From assembly GCF_002849695.1 (NCBI RefSeq), contig NZ_CP018937.1, positions 3,348,001-3,412,000 of the forward strand: a DNA stretch of 64,000 nt, read 5' to 3'. The stretch's first letter is position 1. The number at the start of each line of letters is the position of its first letter. Under the pieces are notes generated by a model, which saw only the letters and a program-made list of their open reading frames with translations, was not told where the DNA came from and searched no databases. Source of the stretch: Bacteroides fragilis. Its GTDB lineage: Bacteria > Bacteroidota > Bacteroidia > Bacteroidales > Bacteroidaceae. Shown piece by piece: positions 26,710 to 35,111 of this stretch. The position numbers and the translations under genes were made by a program.

Positions 26710-26754
26710 AATGATAACTACTAAATATTATTCATAAGTTGTAAAAACCGCAGG

Positions 26755-26762
26755 CAAAATTA
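26755..26762 (-). promoter_or_regulatory. Promoter -7 element of the DUF4493 operon
   Basis: TAATTTTG on the minus strand matches TAnnTTTG, giving a leader of about 39 nt before the ATG at 26709. No clear -33 TTTG at standard spacing. Confidence 0.5.
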
Positions 26763-26878
26763 TAGTTTTCTTTTATTATAATAAATACACAACCTTCGAT
26801 TCCTTACAAAATCTGAAAAAAGGACCACAAATAGTTGTTTAATCATAAAAACAGACCACAAAAATGGGCTAAAACAAG

Positions 26879-26912
26879 AAAGTCCCGCCTTTCTTATGAA
26901 AAACAGGACTTT
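26879..26912 (-). terminator. Terminator of the receiver-PPDK gene
   Basis: AAAGTCC pairs with GGACTTT across a 20-nt loop, 21 bp past the stop of the minus-strand gene at 26933. T-rich sequence follows on both strands, so it may act in either direction. Confidence 0.65.
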
Positions 26913-26932
26913 TTTTATACAATATTATTTTA

Positions 26933-29902
26933 TTATTTCTCCGGCATAAGAACCACTCCAAGTTTCTTTTTACCATCCATTTTCACAACAATCGGCCTCT
27001 CAAAGTGTATGTGACGAAGATATTCAGTCTCAAATACGGCAGGTTGCGCATTCAGAAACTCCTGGTTGTATATTCCATCATTCATAAACGCATTGATGGT
27101 GAAATAACCTACACCAAAGGAGGTCAGATTCTGGAAGAAATGCGTCCCCTGACTGGGGTCTACCCGGTAATTGGTCAGTCCGGCTTCCACAATGACACGC
27201 GCAGCAGAAATATGCGGCCACTTCACCGGGATACCTAACCAAGTGTCACTGCTTCCCCATCGTCCGGGTCCGACAAGTACATAGTTCTTGCCTTCATTCA
27301 GGAACTGCTGGTTAAGTTTCTCTATTTCCCAAGCTATATTCTGATTGTTCGATGCACTGTAATGATCAGTCTTGACATATATGATATCATGTATTTCGTT
27401 CATAATGCCATGCCCCAAGGAGTTATTGGAACGGAGCAGCACATCTCCGTCCGGAATAGTAGTAAGATCTTCATCCAGCATATCTTTACTGTCTACAATG
27501 GGACGTACCTGAAGCAGATAGAACGTACCGGTCTTATCACGGTCATGATTGAGTGTCACTGCAAATTCGATCTCTACCGGACGGCGCATCTCCTGCTGCC
27601 CGTAACGAAGTACCCAGCGCAGGATGCGTGCCAACGGAAATACATCGTGCTGCAAGATGTTGGCAAACGTAATCACTTTACGCCCACCGGGATATAAACC
27701 GTCACGAATCACCTGGTCATACGGATCATAAGTAGAAGCTATATACCGTAACGAACCGTCTTTTTCGGCTTCTTTCACATGCAACTTCAGAAGATTGAAT
27801 CCATCATCAATCGAAAAGTTATCACCGGCATTTTTCAGATCGAGAGCGTAAAAACGGGTCTGCGTCTCTTTCAAGGCAATATCCAGTTCACTGGTTTGCA
27901 ACACCTTTGAAGGATGGGCAGGCGAGAAACGTAAAGTCATACCTCCGTCCACGATATACTTGCCCAAACCGAGAGCCAGGTTTACCGTACCTTCTTCAGC
28001 TTTCTCGTCGCCAATGGGATAGTAATTGAGAGATCGGGCTACACCGGACATCGAAGGATAATAACGGTCTCCGTACTGATTGCCGACCACTTGTTGCAGA
28101 ATAACGGCCATCTTTTCCTGATCGATCACATTCGAAGTGGCCTGCATATATGCCTTACTGTCGCGGAAATAAACAGACGCATATACGCCTTTAATGGCAT
28201 CGGACAGCATACGGAGCATCTCATATTTATCATCCAGATAAGGAATCATATAAGTATTATAGATTCCTGCAAAAGGCTGATAGTGGGAGTCCTCAAGCAA
28301 GGAAGAAGAACGAATGGCGATAGGAGACTTCACCACATCGAAGAAAGTAAAAAAGTCCTCAACCAGACGGTCGGGCAATTTCGCTTTCAGGAAGTATTTC
28401 AGAATCGTATCGTCATCAGCATCGGAAAGGGCAATCTGATACAGATTATTGCTATCCATAAACTCGTCGAATACATCGGTACAAAGCACCACTGTTTTCG
28501 GGATAGCCACACGGGCATTCTCAAATTCTTCAAATTCCGGATGACGCTTCACCATATTGTCAATAAACGCCAGTCCACGCCCCTTTCCTCCCAACGAACC
28601 GTCTCCGATACGGGCAAAGTTTGAATAACGGTCGAAGCGGTCGCGTTTGAATACAGCTACCACTCCCTGATTTTTCATTTTTCGGTATTTAACAATAGCC
28701 TCAAAGATGATTTTACGATGCGCATCCACATCTTGCAGACTATGCCAGGTGATGGGACGAAGGAATTCCGCAACCGGAAACATAGCACGTGAATACAGCC
28801 AACGTGAAACATGATTGCGACTGATGTGATAAAGGAACGATTCGGCAGGAACGGCAAAAAGAATATTCTGCAACTCTTTCAGGTTCCGAACCCGGGCTAT
28901 CTCGACACCCGTCTCAGGATTACGGAACACGAAGTCGCCAAAACCGAAATTATCGGAAACAATCCGGCGAAGATCGACATCCATTTTCTTGGAATTCTTA
29001 TCAATGAACGTAGCTCCATACTTAGCCGCATAGGCAGCGTTCTCTGTCTCGGACGACTGGATGATCAAGGGTACGAACGGATCTTTCTTCCTGACTTCCG
29101 CACAAAGCTTGATTCCTGCCATGCCGTCCTTCTCTCCTTTCTCCACACGGGGAAAGCGGACATCGGTGATGACTCCCAGTATATTATTGGTATACTTATC
29201 GTATATATCCATTGCCTCCTCATAAGTACGGGCCAATACTATTTTGGGACGCCCGCGCATACGGAGTGTACGTTGATGGGCATTCAAAGCCTCGGTAGAG
29301 AACTCCTGACTCTGCTTCAACACAAATTTATAAAGATTGGGAAGCACGGATGAATAGAAACGGATACTGTCTTCTACCAGCAGAATCAACTGCACGCCCA
29401 CCTCTTTCACGTCATGCTCCAGGTTCATCTTGTCTTCGATCAGCTTGATGATGGACACCAGCAAATCAGTATTCCCCAACCAACAAAACACGTAGTCGAA
29501 TGCACTCAGGTCCTCGTTCGCTATCCGTTTGGTAATGCCGTGACTGAACGGTGTCAGAATAACGATCGGTATCTGTTCGTACTTCTCCTTGATATGGCGT
29601 CCGATATCAAAACTATCGTTGTCTCCCGTACCCGGCATGCAAATCACCAAATCAAACGATACACTCCCAAGCTGTCTCAACGCCTCTTCCTCGGTAGAAA
29701 CTTGCGAAAAACGAGGGGGATAACGGAGCGAAAGCGAGGTGTATTCATTGAAAATCTTTTCATCGATACGTCCGTCATCCTCCAGCATAAAAGCATCGTA
29801 AGGATTGGCTATCAATAAAACATTAAAGATTCGCCTTGTCATCAGATTGGCAAACTGAGTATCTTTAAAATAGAGCTGGTTTAATTTAAATTTGCTGAGC
29901 AT
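26933..29902 (-). CDS. Receiver-domain / PEP-synthase-like (PPDK ATP-grasp) hybrid
   Basis: A 989-residue cytosolic protein. Residues about 24-160 are a degenerate receiver domain without a clear phospho-acceptor. Residues about 170-310 form a better receiver: LLVEDS (acidic pair near 177-178), Asp 247 in GVITDVRFP, Ser 283 and Lys 302 in FIDKN. The rest carries a pyruvate-phosphate-dikinase-type ATP-grasp: GDGSLGGKGRGLAFI (434-447), SPIAIRSSSLLEDS (526-539) and FYLLQVRPI. The swivelling phosphohistidine domain of true PEP synthases is absent. It is replaced by a distinct C-terminus with GPGRWGSSDTWLG and DPSQGTHFFQN. It is often annotated as PEP synthase, but that reaction is doubtful. It stands alone with its own terminator. 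Confidence 0.82.
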   Translation of the reverse strand: MLSKFKLNQLYFKDTQFANLMTRRIFNVLLIANPYDAFMLEDDGRIDEKIFNEYTSLSLRYPPRFSQVSTEEEALRQLGSVSFDLVICMPGTGDNDSFDIGRHIKEKYEQIPIVILTPFSHGITKRIANEDLSAFDYVFCWLGNTDLLVSIIKLIEDKMNLEHDVKEVGVQLILLVEDSIRFYSSVLPNLYKFVLKQSQEFSTEALNAHQRTLRMRGRPKIVLARTYEEAMDIYDKYTNNILGVITDVRFPRVEKGEKDGMAGIKLCAEVRKKDPFVPLIIQSSETENAAYAAKYGATFIDKNSKKMDVDLRRIVSDNFGFGDFVFRNPETGVEIARVRNLKELQNILFAVPAESFLYHISRNHVSRWLYSRAMFPVAEFLRPITWHSLQDVDAHRKIIFEAIVKYRKMKNQGVVAVFKRDRFDRYSNFARIGDGSLGGKGRGLAFIDNMVKRHPEFEEFENARVAIPKTVVLCTDVFDEFMDSNNLYQIALSDADDDTILKYFLKAKLPDRLVEDFFTFFDVVKSPIAIRSSSLLEDSHYQPFAGIYNTYMIPYLDDKYEMLRMLSDAIKGVYASVYFRDSKAYMQATSNVIDQEKMAVILQQVVGNQYGDRYYPSMSGVARSLNYYPIGDEKAEEGTVNLALGLGKYIVDGGMTLRFSPAHPSKVLQTSELDIALKETQTRFYALDLKNAGDNFSIDDGFNLLKLHVKEAEKDGSLRYIASTYDPYDQVIRDGLYPGGRKVITFANILQHDVFPLARILRWVLRYGQQEMRRPVEIEFAVTLNHDRDKTGTFYLLQVRPIVDSKDMLDEDLTTIPDGDVLLRSNNSLGHGIMNEIHDIIYVKTDHYSASNNQNIAWEIEKLNQQFLNEGKNYVLVGPGRWGSSDTWLGIPVKWPHISAARVIVEAGLTNYRVDPSQGTHFFQNLTSFGVGYFTINAFMNDGIYNQEFLNAQPAVFETEYLRHIHFERPIVVKMDGKKKLGVVLMPEK

Positions 29903-30086
29903 GGGTTTCCCGTAGTTTTAAAATTCAACAGACAAAAGTCGCTGTTTTTATTGGGAAAAGCAAGAAAAAGCAATTCACTTTATTGCCAACTTCCAATATA
30001 GGCACAGATTATCTTCCCATTTCCGATTTGAAAACAAACCGAAACATCAAAGTCGAGAAATCCGAAAACAGAAAATGACCGAACTA

Positions 30087-30117
30087 TTTGTTTTGTAATA
30101 AACACTCTGTATATTTG
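30087..30117 (+). promoter_or_regulatory. Full Bacteroides promoter of the prolyl oligopeptidase gene
   Basis: TTTG at 30087-30090 and TATATTTG at 30110-30117 are separated by 19 bp, matching both the -33 and -7 elements of the Bacteroides sigma-ABfr consensus. The leader would be about 25 nt. Confidence 0.75.
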
Positions 30118-30148
30118 TGAATTTACTAACCGTAACCAATTGAAAAAC

Positions 30149-32236
30149 ATGAAAGCAATATCCTTATTAATTATAATAGGTATAGCAGCCACATCATGCA
30201 TACGCCCCCGAAAACCGGTTTACCCTGCAACAAAAAAGGTAGACAGCATAGACATATATTTCGACACAAAAATTCCCGATCCGTATCGTTGGTTAGAGAA
30301 TGACACTTCCGACGCAACCGCCGCATGGATAGAAGCACAAAACAAAGTCACTGCCAAGTACCTGGAAGCCATCCCTTTCCATCGGAAATTATTAAAACGA
30401 ATAACCACCCTGTCTGACTATGAAAGAATTGGATTACCGGTCAAGAAAGGAAATAAGTACTATTTCACTAAAAACAATGGGTTACAAAATCAAAACGTGA
30501 TGTATATACAAGACTCTTTGAGCAATAATCCACGCATTTTTTTAAACCCTAACCGATGGTCTGACGACGGTACTGTATCACTCAGTAGAATATCATTCTC
30601 CAAGAACGGTAAATATGCTGCCTGTGGCATCTCACGCAACGGTTCCGATTGGCAAGATCTATATATCATGGACACCACAACCGGGAAATTTCTGGACGAT
30701 CACATTCAATGGGTAAAGTTTCAGGAAGTGGCTTGGGATGAAAAAGGCTTTTATTATAGCGCTTATGACGCTCCACCAAAAGATAAAGAGTTATCAAGCG
30801 TAAACGGAAACTCCATGATTTATTATCATAAACTAAAGACACCACAAGCAAAAGACAAACCGATCTATCAAAACCCATATTATCCGGAGTGCAATCATTC
30901 CGGACACACAAGTGATGACGGACGTTTTCTTTTCATAAACAACGGCCTTTTAATGAAAGATCTCACCCAAACAGACGCACCTCTGGTACAACTGGCCAAT
31001 GCGGGCTATCGATATAGCCCAATAGGCATCATTGATAATAAAATTTATATTTTTACCAACTACAAAGCTCCGAAAAGACGTATCATGGTGGCTGATATCA
31101 ACAGTCCCACGTTGAAAAACTGGAAAGAACTGATTCCAGAATCCGATGCCGTATTATCCAAAGCAGAAATAATTGGTGGAAAATTGTTTCTCACCTATAA
31201 TAAAGATGCTTCAGACCGGGCCTATGTCTACAATTTAAATGGGAAACAACTACAAGAGATCAAGCTTCCTTCACTGGGTACCGTCTTCTTTTGCGGAGAA
31301 AAAGAGGATAAAAAATGTTTTTTCCTCTTCACTTCTTTCACCACCCCGAACACAATTTACCAATATGACATTGATAAAAAAGAGTATACACTATATTATG
31401 CTCCGAAAATAAAGTTTAATGCAAACGACTTTGTGACGGAACAAATATTCTTCACCAGTAAAGACAGTGTGCAAATCCCAATGTTTCTGACTTATAAGAA
31501 AGGATTAAAGAAAGATGGAAACAATCCTGTACTTCTTTATGGTTATGGTGGCTTTGGCCTCACCCTCACTCCTTCCTTCGCCATCGAACGTATCCCGTTC
31601 CTCGAGAACGGAGGTATCTATATACAGGTCAATTTACGAGGCGGTAACGAATATGGTGATTCATGGCACAAGGCGGGAGTCAAAATGCAAAAACAGAATG
31701 TTTTCGACGACTTTATCAGTGCCGCCGAATATCTCATTAAAGAAAAATACACTAATCCGAACAAAATAGCCATTACCGGTGCATCGAACGGAGGATTACT
31801 CGTGGGTGCCTGCATGACACAACGGCCTGAGCTATTCCGCGTAGCCGTATCTCAGGTGGGTGTGATGGATATGCTCCGTTATCATAAATTCACCATAGGC
31901 GCATCATGGAGCACAGACTATGGCACAAGTAGCGACAGTAAAGAAATGTTTGATTACTTATTGAGCTATTCTCCGCTGCACAATCTGAAGTCGGGCACAA
32001 GATATCCTGCAACATTAATCACCACAGCCGATCACGACGATCGTGTTGTCCCTGCACACTCGTTCAAGTTTGCCGCAACTTTACAAGCAGAAAATGATGG
32101 GACCAATCCTACTCTCATACGTATCGATCACAAGGCCGGACACGGCTTCAACAAAGCCACAACAAAGTTATTAAAAGAGCAAGCAGACGTTTATGCATTT
32201 ATCATGTATAATCTGGGAATGAAAATGAAAAACTGA
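30149..32236 (+). CDS. Prolyl oligopeptidase family S9 lipoprotein
   Basis: A 695-residue serine peptidase starting at the ATG at 30149 (the frame could open nine bases earlier only at TTG). The leader ends in AATSC, so it is a lipoprotein of the cell envelope. An N-terminal seven-bladed propeller (about 40-420; DPYRWLEND is the family signature near its start) is followed by the alpha/beta hydrolase: GYGGFGL, nucleophile GASNGG (Ser 546), Asp 630/631 in HDDRVV and His 665 in GHGFNK. All triad residues are present. Family members cut short proline-containing peptides after Pro. It probably processes imported or host-derived peptides in the periplasm or at the surface. It is transcribed alone. 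Confidence 0.9.
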   Translation: MKAISLLIIIGIAATSCIRPRKPVYPATKKVDSIDIYFDTKIPDPYRWLENDTSDATAAWIEAQNKVTAKYLEAIPFHRKLLKRITTLSDYERIGLPVKKGNKYYFTKNNGLQNQNVMYIQDSLSNNPRIFLNPNRWSDDGTVSLSRISFSKNGKYAACGISRNGSDWQDLYIMDTTTGKFLDDHIQWVKFQEVAWDEKGFYYSAYDAPPKDKELSSVNGNSMIYYHKLKTPQAKDKPIYQNPYYPECNHSGHTSDDGRFLFINNGLLMKDLTQTDAPLVQLANAGYRYSPIGIIDNKIYIFTNYKAPKRRIMVADINSPTLKNWKELIPESDAVLSKAEIIGGKLFLTYNKDASDRAYVYNLNGKQLQEIKLPSLGTVFFCGEKEDKKCFFLFTSFTTPNTIYQYDIDKKEYTLYYAPKIKFNANDFVTEQIFFTSKDSVQIPMFLTYKKGLKKDGNNPVLLYGYGGFGLTLTPSFAIERIPFLENGGIYIQVNLRGGNEYGDSWHKAGVKMQKQNVFDDFISAAEYLIKEKYTNPNKIAITGASNGGLLVGACMTQRPELFRVAVSQVGVMDMLRYHKFTIGASWSTDYGTSSDSKEMFDYLLSYSPLHNLKSGTRYPATLITTADHDDRVVPAHSFKFAATLQAENDGTNPTLIRIDHKAGHGFNKATTKLLKEQADVYAFIMYNLGMKMKN

Positions 32237-32323
32237 CATCTATTTCCCAATGCTCTTTCTATCATTTTATCATTATTTAATCAAAATATTCCATACAATC
32301 AAATAACATTAGAAAAGTTTTCC

Positions 32324-32331
32324 TATATTTG
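32324..32331 (+). promoter_or_regulatory. Promoter -7 element of gdhA
   Basis: TATATTTG matches TAnnTTTG, 52 bp before the gdhA ATG. A -33 element at standard spacing is not obvious. Confidence 0.55.
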
Positions 32332-32383
32332 CGATACGATAAAGTGACATTTTATCAGAATCAACCTATTAAAACATACTATT

Positions 32384-33721
32384 ATGAACATCGAAAAAAT
32401 CATCTCCTCTTTAGAGGCTAAACATCCCGGCGAATCAGAATATCTTCAAGCTGTAAAAGAAGTGCTTCTCTCTATCGAAGATATATACAATCAGCACCCT
32501 GAGTTTGAAAAAGCCAAAATCATCGAAAGACTGGTAGAGCCGGACCGTATCTTTACGTTCCGCGTGACATGGGTAGATGATAAAGGTGAAGTACAAACCA
32601 ACCTGGGATATCGTGTTCAGTTCAACAACGCTATCGGCCCGTATAAAGGCGGTATCCGTTTCCACGCTTCTGTCAACCTGTCTATCCTGAAATTCCTCGG
32701 ATTTGAACAGACCTTTAAGAATGCCTTGACTACTCTGCCGATGGGTGGTGGTAAGGGCGGCTCCGACTTCTCTCCACGTGGCAAGAGTGATGCTGAAATC
32801 ATGCGTTTCTGCCAGGCATTTATGCTTGAGTTGTGGCGCCATCTGGGTCCGGACATGGACGTACCGGCCGGTGACATCGGTGTAGGAGGACGTGAAGTAG
32901 GCTACATGTTCGGTATGTATAAGAAACTAACCCGTGAATTTACAGGAACCTTCACCGGCAAAGGACTTGAGTTTGGCGGTTCACTGATCCGTCCGGAAGC
33001 TACCGGATTCGGAGGTTTGTACTTCGTCAACCAAATGTTGCAGACTAAAGGTATCGATATAAAAGGCAAGACTGTAGCTATCTCCGGATTCGGAAATGTT
33101 GCCTGGGGAGCTGCTACCAAAGCTACCGAGTTGGGAGCAAAGGTTGTTACAATCTCCGGCCCGGATGGTTACATCTATGATCCGAACGGCATCAGTGGGG
33201 AAAAGATCGATTATATGCTTGAACTCCGTGCTTCGGGCAACGATATCGTAGCTCCGTATGCTGACGAATTCCCGGGATCTACTTTCGTAGCCGGTAAACG
33301 TCCTTGGGAAGTGAAAGCCGATATAGCCCTTCCTTGTGCCACTCAAAACGAATTAAACGGCGAAGATGCCAAAAATCTTATTAATAACAATGTTCTTTGT
33401 GTCGGAGAGATCTCCAACATGGGTTGTACACCCGAAGCCATCGATCTTTTCATCGAACACAAAACGATGTATGCACCGGGTAAAGCAGTCAATGCAGGTG
33501 GTGTAGCAACGTCCGGGCTGGAGATGTCACAAAATGCCATGCACTTGAGCTGGAGTGCAGCAGAAGTAGACGAGAAACTCCATACCATCATGCATGGTAT
33601 CCATGCACAGTGTGTGAAGTATGGTACAGAACCTGACGGATATATCAATTATGTGAAAGGTGCCAACATTGCAGGCTTCATGAAAGTGGCTCATGCCATG
33701 ATGGGACAAGGAATCATCTAA
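32384..33721 (+). CDS. gdhA: NADP-type glutamate dehydrogenase
   Basis: A 445-residue hexameric-class glutamate dehydrogenase, full length for the family. It converts 2-oxoglutarate and ammonia to glutamate in the cytosol, the main ammonia-assimilation route of Bacteroides. Visible landmarks are GPYKGGIRFH, the substrate loop LPMGGGKGGSDF with catalytic Lys, VPAGDIGVGGREVGYM with catalytic Asp, the Rossmann motif ISGFGNVAWGAA and the C-terminal NAGGVATSGLEMSQN. The signature GGGKGGSDF is usual in the NADP-dependent (biosynthetic) branch. It is monocistronic, with its own promoter and a strong terminator. Confidence 0.95.
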   Translation: MNIEKIISSLEAKHPGESEYLQAVKEVLLSIEDIYNQHPEFEKAKIIERLVEPDRIFTFRVTWVDDKGEVQTNLGYRVQFNNAIGPYKGGIRFHASVNLSILKFLGFEQTFKNALTTLPMGGGKGGSDFSPRGKSDAEIMRFCQAFMLELWRHLGPDMDVPAGDIGVGGREVGYMFGMYKKLTREFTGTFTGKGLEFGGSLIRPEATGFGGLYFVNQMLQTKGIDIKGKTVAISGFGNVAWGAATKATELGAKVVTISGPDGYIYDPNGISGEKIDYMLELRASGNDIVAPYADEFPGSTFVAGKRPWEVKADIALPCATQNELNGEDAKNLINNNVLCVGEISNMGCTPEAIDLFIEHKTMYAPGKAVNAGGVATSGLEMSQNAMHLSWSAAEVDEKLHTIMHGIHAQCVKYGTEPDGYINYVKGANIAGFMKVAHAMMGQGII

Positions 33722-33750
33722 AAAGCTTTGTTTAGTTGTATTTGTGAATT

Positions 33751-33796
33751 GCGTTACTCATTTCCTGAGACAGGATGTGGGTAACGCTACTTTTTT
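33751..33796 (+). terminator. Terminator of gdhA
   Basis: A long hairpin: GCGTTAC/GTAACGC as the base, extended inward through TCATTTCCTG/CAGGATGTGG with one mismatch, a 3-nt loop, then six Ts. Confidence 0.85.
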
Positions 33797-33828
33797 CTGA
33801 AAAGGTTTCATTTTCAACTAAAATAGCC

Positions 33829-33836
33829 TAACTTTG
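33829..33836 (+). promoter_or_regulatory. Promoter -7 element of the M24 peptidase gene
   Basis: TAACTTTG matches TAnnTTTG, 28 bp before the ATG at 33865. Confidence 0.55.
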
Positions 33837-33864
33837 CATTTCGAAACCAAATAATTGTTACGAA

Positions 33865-35028
33865 ATGTTACAACCCGAATTAAAGATGCGCCGCGATAAA
33901 ATTCGCGTGCTGATGGCTCAACAAAACATTGATGCCGCTCTCATCACTTGTAATGTAAACTTGCTCTATACGTATGGCCGTGTTGTCAGCGGATACCTCT
34001 ACTTACCTCTCCACTCACCGGCCTTGTTATTCATCAAACGCCCCAACAATATTACCGGCGAACACGTCTTCCCTATCCGAAAACCGGAACAGATTCTTGA
34101 TCTGATTAAAGAAAGCGGATTGCCTGCCCCTCAGAAACTGATGCTGGAAGGCAACGAACTGTCATATACAGAGTACAATCGCCTTGCCGCTGTTTTCCCA
34201 GAGTCGGAAATTGTAAACGGAACTCCGTTAATCCGCGAAGCGCGTAGCATCAAGACTCCTGTAGAAGTGGAATTATTCCGCCGTTCGGGTGTAGCTCACG
34301 CCAAAGCTTACGAACAGATTCCTTCTGTTTACCGTCCGGGAATGACCGATCTGGAATTTTCAATCGAAATAGAAAGGTTGATGCGTCTGCAAGGTAATCT
34401 GGGAATCTTTCGTGTGTTCGGTCAGAGCATGGAAATCTTTATGGGCAGTGTACTGACCGGAGACAATGCCGCTTTCCCTTCTCCATACGATTTCGCCTTA
34501 GGAGGTGAAGGACTGGATCCGGCTCTCCCGGGAGGACTCAACAGAAGCCTGCTAAAAGAAGGTCAAAGTGTCATGGTAGACCTCGGAGGAAACTTTAACG
34601 GATATATGGGCGATATGAGCCGCGTATTCTCCATTGGTAAGTTGAGTGATGAAGCGTATACAGCCCATCAGGTCTGTCTCGACATACAGGACGCCGTATC
34701 ATCTATGGCCCAGCCCGGAGTTGTATGCGAGGATTTATATAATACAGCCATCGATATAGTGACCAAAGCCGGTTTTGCCGACAAGTTCATGGGTATCGGC
34801 CAGCAAGCAAAATTCATAGGTCATGGTATCGGTCTGGAAATTAATGAAGCTCCGGTGCTTGCCCCCCGTATGAAACAAGAACTGGAACCGGGAATGGTCT
34901 TCGCTCTCGAACCTAAGATTGTAATTCCGGGTGTAGGTCCCGTAGGTATCGAAAACTCGTGGACAGTAACACAAGAGGGTGTAGAGAAACTTACTATCTG
35001 TAACGAAGAGATTATTGAGTTGCAATAA
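33865..35028 (+). CDS. Xaa-Pro peptidase, family M24
   Basis: A 387-residue cytosolic metallopeptidase with the creatinase N-terminal domain (about 1-140) and the pita-bread catalytic domain. The five metal ligands can be traced: Asp in MVDLGGN, Asp in MGDMSRVF, His in IGHGIGLE, Glu in FALEPK and Glu in GIENSW. This places it with Xaa-Pro aminopeptidases or dipeptidases, which remove residues before proline. No signal peptide is seen. Following gdhA and the prolyl oligopeptidase, it fits a peptide and amino-acid nitrogen neighbourhood, although each gene has its own promoter and terminator. Confidence 0.88.
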   Translation: MLQPELKMRRDKIRVLMAQQNIDAALITCNVNLLYTYGRVVSGYLYLPLHSPALLFIKRPNNITGEHVFPIRKPEQILDLIKESGLPAPQKLMLEGNELSYTEYNRLAAVFPESEIVNGTPLIREARSIKTPVEVELFRRSGVAHAKAYEQIPSVYRPGMTDLEFSIEIERLMRLQGNLGIFRVFGQSMEIFMGSVLTGDNAAFPSPYDFALGGEGLDPALPGGLNRSLLKEGQSVMVDLGGNFNGYMGDMSRVFSIGKLSDEAYTAHQVCLDIQDAVSSMAQPGVVCEDLYNTAIDIVTKAGFADKFMGIGQQAKFIGHGIGLEINEAPVLAPRMKQELEPGMVFALEPKIVIPGVGPVGIENSWTVTQEGVEKLTICNEEIIELQ

Positions 35029-35050
35029 AAACAAATCCCAATAGATACCC

Positions 35051-35092
35051 AAAAGACGACTGTTGTGCTTTCCACACCACAGCCGTCTTTTT
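35051..35092. terminator. Bidirectional terminator between convergent genes
   Basis: AAAAGACG and CGTCTTTT form the base of an interrupted hairpin with CTGT/ACAG and GTG/CAC inner pairs. T runs are present on both strands. It serves the M24 gene (plus) and the caspase operon (minus). Confidence 0.75.
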
Positions 35093-35111
35093 CATATCAC
35101 TATTAACTTTA

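Noticed and set aside
26933..29902. Plain PEP synthase (ppsA) annotation
   Set aside because: The phosphohistidine domain is not visible and two receiver-like domains are fused at the N-terminus, so the simple name would mislead.
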